This document shows positions 60,469-64,000 of a DNA stretch of 64,000 nucleotides, piece after piece. Numbering within the stretch: position 1 is the first letter of the stretch; every line of letters starts with the position of its first letter. This DNA comes from Paenarthrobacter sp. AR 02 (lineage in GTDB: Bacteria; Actinomycetota; Actinomycetes; Actinomycetales; Micrococcaceae). The position numbers and the translations under genes are program-made. The notes under the pieces are model-generated. The model was not told the DNA's origin, made no database searches, and was given only the letters and a program-made list of their open reading frames with translations. The stretch is from assembly GCF_021538675.1 (NCBI RefSeq), contig NZ_JAJUKH010000011.1:62001-126000 (forward strand), read 5' to 3'.

Positions 60469-62040
60469 TCAGCGATTAACGCTGAGCTGGGCGAACATTT
60501 CCGGCCCGCGCGCGTCCAACCATTTTCCGCCCAGGCGCACGCCAAGAACGAAGAGGACCAGCCCCAACAACGGCCCCACCGCCAGGTTGATCCAGCCCGC
60601 TTCGGGCCCACCGCTGAAAGCCTGGACAGCCACCAGCGCCAGTTCAGGCACCAGCAGGAGGGCAAGAAGTCCCATACCCACTGCCTGCACAGCCAGGGTC
60701 TGGGCAACGTTTCCTGGTGGCTTCTTGAAGGGGCTGTCTCCCGGCAACGGAACCGCAATGTTGTAGCGGGCCGAAATCACGGAAGCAAGACCCAGACCGG
60801 TGAAGAGCGTCCCCAGCGACAAGCCCAAAAGGTTCGGCAACCAGTGCCAATCCCCCGTGACGAACAACGGGGCAACCGTGAACAGCAAGACGACGGGAAG
60901 CGAGATGGCCAGGCAAGCCAGCGCACGCCCCAGCCGATCATCAAGGCCGCGGACCCCAGCTGCTAGATGGAGGGCGAAAGCCGTGTTGTCATACGAGACA
61001 TCAGCGCAAATTGACCACGCCATGGTGAACGCCGTCAACGGTCCGAGGATCATGAGCAGGCCGTAGCCGCCGCTTTGGGACCCGGCAAAAAAGAACAGGA
61101 CCGGGAACATTGGGACAATCACCAGGGATGCCGCGTACCTGGGATCCTTGAACCAATAGATCAAGGCCCGGGCCGCTACCGCGCCTGCCGGCGTCCCTGG
61201 CAGAAGGCCGAACAGTCCAAGTTTTCCGCCCTTCTTCGCCGAACCGCCGGAGTACGGCGGAGTGACCAACGCGCGTTGCAGCAACAGGTGCCAGCAAAAG
61301 AGCAGGGCAACAATGGTCGCAACCGAGATCAGGACCTTGACGGCCGCAGCAACAACATCGCCTGCCGCAAGGTCTCCACCCAAGGACCATGGGGCGCCAA
61401 AAGGTGTCCAGGACACGGTGCGGGCCAGCGCTGGAAGATACTCCGCGCTTCCCCGGACGCCATCTACCACTCCCGCCATGATCGGACCAAGCAGGACAAG
61501 TGGGATGAACACGATAATGCTGCTGACGTCCTTGAAACGCCGCGAGGACGCCAGGCCGGCGGTAGCCGTAGTGACCACCTTGGACAGCACCACGCAGGTA
61601 ACAGCACCAAGGACAGCGCCAAGCAGCGCCCCTGATACGGCCGGGACGCTCCTCCACCAGGTCCCGACCGTTCCCAAGGCCGCGATCAACGTGGCCAGCC
61701 CAGGAATGCCTATGAATCCTGCAAGCGCCAGGCCAGTCAGCAGTTGCCGTGGCGGAATCGCAAAAGTCGTGAAGCGGGCGGGATCCAGGGTCATGTCAGC
61801 TGCCGAAGCGACCAGTGGAATGATGGCCCACCCCAGTACGGTTACCGCGCCACCCAGCACAACCACGGTGTGCGCGATCCCGGCGTCGGCCCAGCGCAGG
61901 GCCACCAATCCACCCACAAGGAGGGTCAGGACACCCAGTGCATAGAGCAAACCGAGGGCCATGCCCACCAGCTGCCAAGGACTGCGCTTGAAGCCGTTCA
62001 GCAGCAACCGCCACTTCAGGTTCAGAAGGTGCGCAACCAT
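60469..62040 (-). CDS. ABC transporter permease
   Basis: A 523-residue membrane protein with about 12 hydrophobic helices, the permease of an exporter-type ABC system. KWRLLLNGFKRSPWQLVGMALGLLYA opens it, and later FFAGSQSGGYGLLMILGPLTAFTMAW and SLGTLFTGLGLAS mark the core. The start overlaps the end of the ATPase gene by 19 bases, confirming the pair. It belongs to the large, poorly defined group of ABC-2-like permeases. Substrate unknown. Confidence 0.9.
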   Translation of the reverse strand: MVAHLLNLKWRLLLNGFKRSPWQLVGMALGLLYALGVLTLLVGGLVALRWADAGIAHTVVVLGGAVTVLGWAIIPLVASAADMTLDPARFTTFAIPPRQLLTGLALAGFIGIPGLATLIAALGTVGTWWRSVPAVSGALLGAVLGAVTCVVLSKVVTTATAGLASSRRFKDVSSIIVFIPLVLLGPIMAGVVDGVRGSAEYLPALARTVSWTPFGAPWSLGGDLAAGDVVAAAVKVLISVATIVALLFCWHLLLQRALVTPPYSGGSAKKGGKLGLFGLLPGTPAGAVAARALIYWFKDPRYAASLVIVPMFPVLFFFAGSQSGGYGLLMILGPLTAFTMAWSICADVSYDNTAFALHLAAGVRGLDDRLGRALACLAISLPVVLLFTVAPLFVTGDWHWLPNLLGLSLGTLFTGLGLASVISARYNIAVPLPGDSPFKKPPGNVAQTLAVQAVGMGLLALLLVPELALVAVQAFSGGPEAGWINLAVGPLLGLVLFVLGVRLGGKWLDARGPEMFAQLSVNR

Positions 62041-62897
62041 TCCAAGCCCTCCGTCCGGTGTCCGCCGCCCACCAACTGAACGAAACGCTCCTCCAACGTG
62101 GAACCACCACGGACCTCATCCACGGAACCGGCCGCCAGCACCCGTCCTCCGGCAACGACGGCGACGTGGCTGCACATACGCTGCACCAGGTCCATCACGT
62201 GGCTGGAGACGATGACAGTGCCGCCGGATGCGACGTAACTTTCCAGGATGCCGCGGATGTTTGCGGCTGAAACGGGGTCCACCGATTCGAATGGCTCGTC
62301 AAGGACAAGAAGTCGCGGGGCATGGATGAGCGCCGAGGCCAAGGCAATTTTCTTCGTCATGCCGGCTGAGTAGTCAACCACCAACGTGCCGGCGTCGGAC
62401 TGGAGATCAAGGGCGGCAAGCAACTCGGTGACACGGGCGCCGACGACGTCCCGGTCCATACCGCGCAGCAGCCCCGAATAGGTCACCAACTGCTCGCCTG
62501 TGAGGCGGTCGAACAAACGCACACCATCAGGAAGGACACCCATGAGCTTCTTGGCCTCAAGGGGTTTGGCCCAGACATCCACCCCGTGCACGAATGCCGC
62601 ACCGAAGTCGGGCCGGAGCAAACCGGTGGCCATGGACAGGGTGGTGGTCTTGCCAGCCCCGTTCGGACCGACCATTCCATAGAACGAGCCCGCAGGGACC
62701 TCCAGGCTCACGCCGTCCACGGCAATCTTTTCGCCGAACCGCTTGGCCAGGCCCTGGATGGAGAGCGCGGCAATGGCGCCTCCAGCGGGGGAACCACCTG
62801 GTGCCGGCGGCGTAGCGTTGGCCTGGGCTGGTCGGTTTACGTGCGGCTCGGGTGCTTGCGGTGGTGTGGACATGGGTTCATGGCGTGGTTCCGTCAT
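62022..62897 (-). CDS. ABC transporter ATP-binding protein
   Basis: A 291-residue ATPase with a 45-residue Pro-rich N-terminus before the core. Walker A is VGPNGAGKTTTLSMATGLL, the signature YSAGMTKKIALASALIH (a variant of LSGGQ), Walker B LLVLDEPFESVDPVSA and the H-loop VIVSSHVMDLV. This is the CcmA/drug exporter type. TAGGCT (62904-62909) lies six bases before the ATG, so the mRNA is probably leaderless. First of the two-gene exporter operon. Confidence 0.94.
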   Translation of the reverse strand: MTEPRHEPMSTPPQAPEPHVNRPAQANATPPAPGGSPAGGAIAALSIQGLAKRFGEKIAVDGVSLEVPAGSFYGMVGPNGAGKTTTLSMATGLLRPDFGAAFVHGVDVWAKPLEAKKLMGVLPDGVRLFDRLTGEQLVTYSGLLRGMDRDVVGARVTELLAALDLQSDAGTLVVDYSAGMTKKIALASALIHAPRLLVLDEPFESVDPVSAANIRGILESYVASGGTVIVSSHVMDLVQRMCSHVAVVAGGRVLAAGSVDEVRGGSTLEERFVQLVGGGHRTEGLEWLRTF

Positions 62898-62939
62898 GTG
62901 ACCAGCCTAACCTCGCTGGTGTGTACCTGCCCGGACGTC

Positions 62940-64000
62940 CTAGAAGCCGTGGCGGGGCACAGCGCGCTGGTATTGCGGCACCCATGGGATGTCATGTCCA
63001 AGTTCATATGCCGCCCGGAGCCACCAGTGCGGGTCCCGCAGTGCAGCACGGGCCATGAAGACGGCATCCGCACGCCCGTTGGCCACGATGTCTTCGACCT
63101 GGGCGGGGCTGGTAAGCAGGCCGACTGCCGCGGTGGGAACACCGGCGTCGCGCTTTATTTGCTCGGCGAACCCTGCTTGGTATCCAGGAGCAACCGTGAT
63201 TTTCTGGTGGGCCACGGCACCTCCGCTGGACACATCCACCAGGTCCACTCCACGCTCAGCCGCAGCGCGGGCCAGGCGGACCGACGCTTGGACGTCCACT
63301 CCCCCTTCTGCCCAATCCGAAGCTGATATCCGCAGCAAAAGCGGCATCGACTCCGGAATGACCTTCCGGACGGCGTCCACCACGGTGAGCATCAGCCTGT
63401 TCCTGCCATCTTCGTCACCACCCCACCGATCGGTCCGGGTGTTGATCAGCGGGCTCTGGAACTGGTGCAGCAGGTAGCCATGGGCGCCGTGGATTTCGAC
63501 GGTGTCGAACCCTGCGGCAACGGCGCGGTAAGCTGCCGCAGCGAAATCCGCCACCACTTGTGAAATGTCGGCTTCGCTCATGGCAGCCGGCGCGGCATAC
63601 CCATCAAACGCGTCCGTGGTCGGCCCAACGGTGGCCCAACCGCCGTCGGACACTGCAACTGATCCCGAACGGCCCGAGAAAGGCCAATAGGTTGATGCCT
63701 TGCGGCCCGCATGGGCCAGCTGGGCCCCGATCCTGCAGTCCACGGCGCCGTTTTGGTGCACAAAACGGACTATCCGTTCCCAACCCGCCGCTTGTTCATC
63801 GGAGTATAGGCCAGCGTCCAAGGGACTGATCCTGCCCTCCGCGTTCACCGCAGCGGCCTCGCTCATGATCAAGCCGGCACCGCCCACCGCGAAAGAACCG
63901 AGGTGCATCAGATGCCAGTCGTTGGGGACTCCTTCCCCGGTTTCGGGATGGCAGCTGTATTGGCACATGGGCGAAACCCAGCCACGGTGCGGGACGGCCA
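62940..64000 (-). CDS. NADH:flavin oxidoreductase / Old Yellow Enzyme (YqjM-like), cut by window end
   Basis: An FMN-dependent ene-reductase. The visible 353 residues lack the N-terminal start, since the frame stays open to the edge with RGWVSPMCQYSCH, which in YqjM-type proteins lies about 20 residues from the start. The flavin and substrate motifs are GAQLAHAGRKAS, VEIHGAHGYLLHQFQSPLINTRTDRWGG and LLRISASDW. The C-terminal GLLTSPAQVEDIVANGRADAVFMARAAL is normal. It would reduce activated alkenes in the cytoplasm using NAD(P)H. Confidence 0.95.
   Translation of the reverse strand, partial: AVPHRGWVSPMCQYSCHPETGEGVPNDWHLMHLGSFAVGGAGLIMSEAAAVNAEGRISPLDAGLYSDEQAAGWERIVRFVHQNGAVDCRIGAQLAHAGRKASTYWPFSGRSGSVAVSDGGWATVGPTTDAFDGYAAPAAMSEADISQVVADFAAAAYRAVAAGFDTVEIHGAHGYLLHQFQSPLINTRTDRWGGDEDGRNRLMLTVVDAVRKVIPESMPLLLRISASDWAEGGVDVQASVRLARAAAERGVDLVDVSSGGAVAHQKITVAPGYQAGFAEQIKRDAGVPTAAVGLLTSPAQVEDIVANGRADAVFMARAALRDPHWWLRAAYELGHDIPWVPQYQRAVPRHGF

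Overview
The window is GC-rich chromosomal DNA from an actinobacterium, most likely Arthrobacter or Paenarthrobacter (Micrococcaceae). I infer this from gene content and order: a ClpS-DUF2017-MurI-MBL-RNase PH-RdgB run, DUF3039 and DUF4395 proteins, a nad operon led by an NrtR-type regulator, a BCAA attenuator before ilvB, and many leaderless starts (TANNNT, 6-7 nt, then ATG/GTG). It is ordinary core and metabolic chromosome. I see no prophage, insertion sequence, integrase or CRISPR array.

Layout. 1-3334: start of ilvB with its leader peptide and attenuator, ilvD and a LysR regulator. 3512-5605: an acidic-repeat membrane protein and a sugar-dehydrogenase-type lipoprotein. 5657-7335: two identical tRNA-Lys genes in tandem, a MarR regulator, Bcp peroxiredoxin and tRNA-Leu. 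7546-15799: oligopeptide-type binding lipoprotein, malate:quinone oxidoreductase, a large RND transporter, and a luciferase-like monooxygenase with a MarR regulator. 15796-21008: transglutaminase-like protein, lipoprotein, DUF1684, SLC13-like permease, FAH-family hydrolase, GtrA-like protein.

21018-26843 is the NAD de novo operon (nrtR-nadA-nadB-nadC-cysteine desulfurase) with an extended palindromic NrtR operator. 26955-32390: Lrp regulator and divergent amino-acid permease, then a 2-oxoacid dehydrogenase operon: E1 alpha, E1 beta, a free-standing lipoyl-domain protein and an alpha/beta hydrolase instead of a normal E2. 32446-40980: MarR, phosphoribosyltransferase, MHS transporter, IclR, MoaF, APC permease, AraC (FeaR-like) and MFS genes, a possible amine or aromatic catabolism neighbourhood.

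41067-50904: SbcCD, an aquaporin-family channel, two DUF202 membrane proteins, ADP-ribosylglycohydrolase, DUF4395, an exonuclease-BRCT fusion and DedA. 50989-55299: rdgB, rph, MBL hydrolase, murI, DUF2017 and clpS on the minus strand. 55337-57291: pncB-pncA salvage pair. 57365-64000: DEAD-box helicase, DUF3039, nagB, an ABC exporter pair, and an Old Yellow Enzyme cut by the window end. De novo synthesis (nadABC) and salvage (pncBA) of NAD both lie in the window; only the former shows an NrtR box.

No obviously new defence or mobile system is present. The most unusual item is the split lipoyl-domain/hydrolase dehydrogenase operon at 29127-32390.
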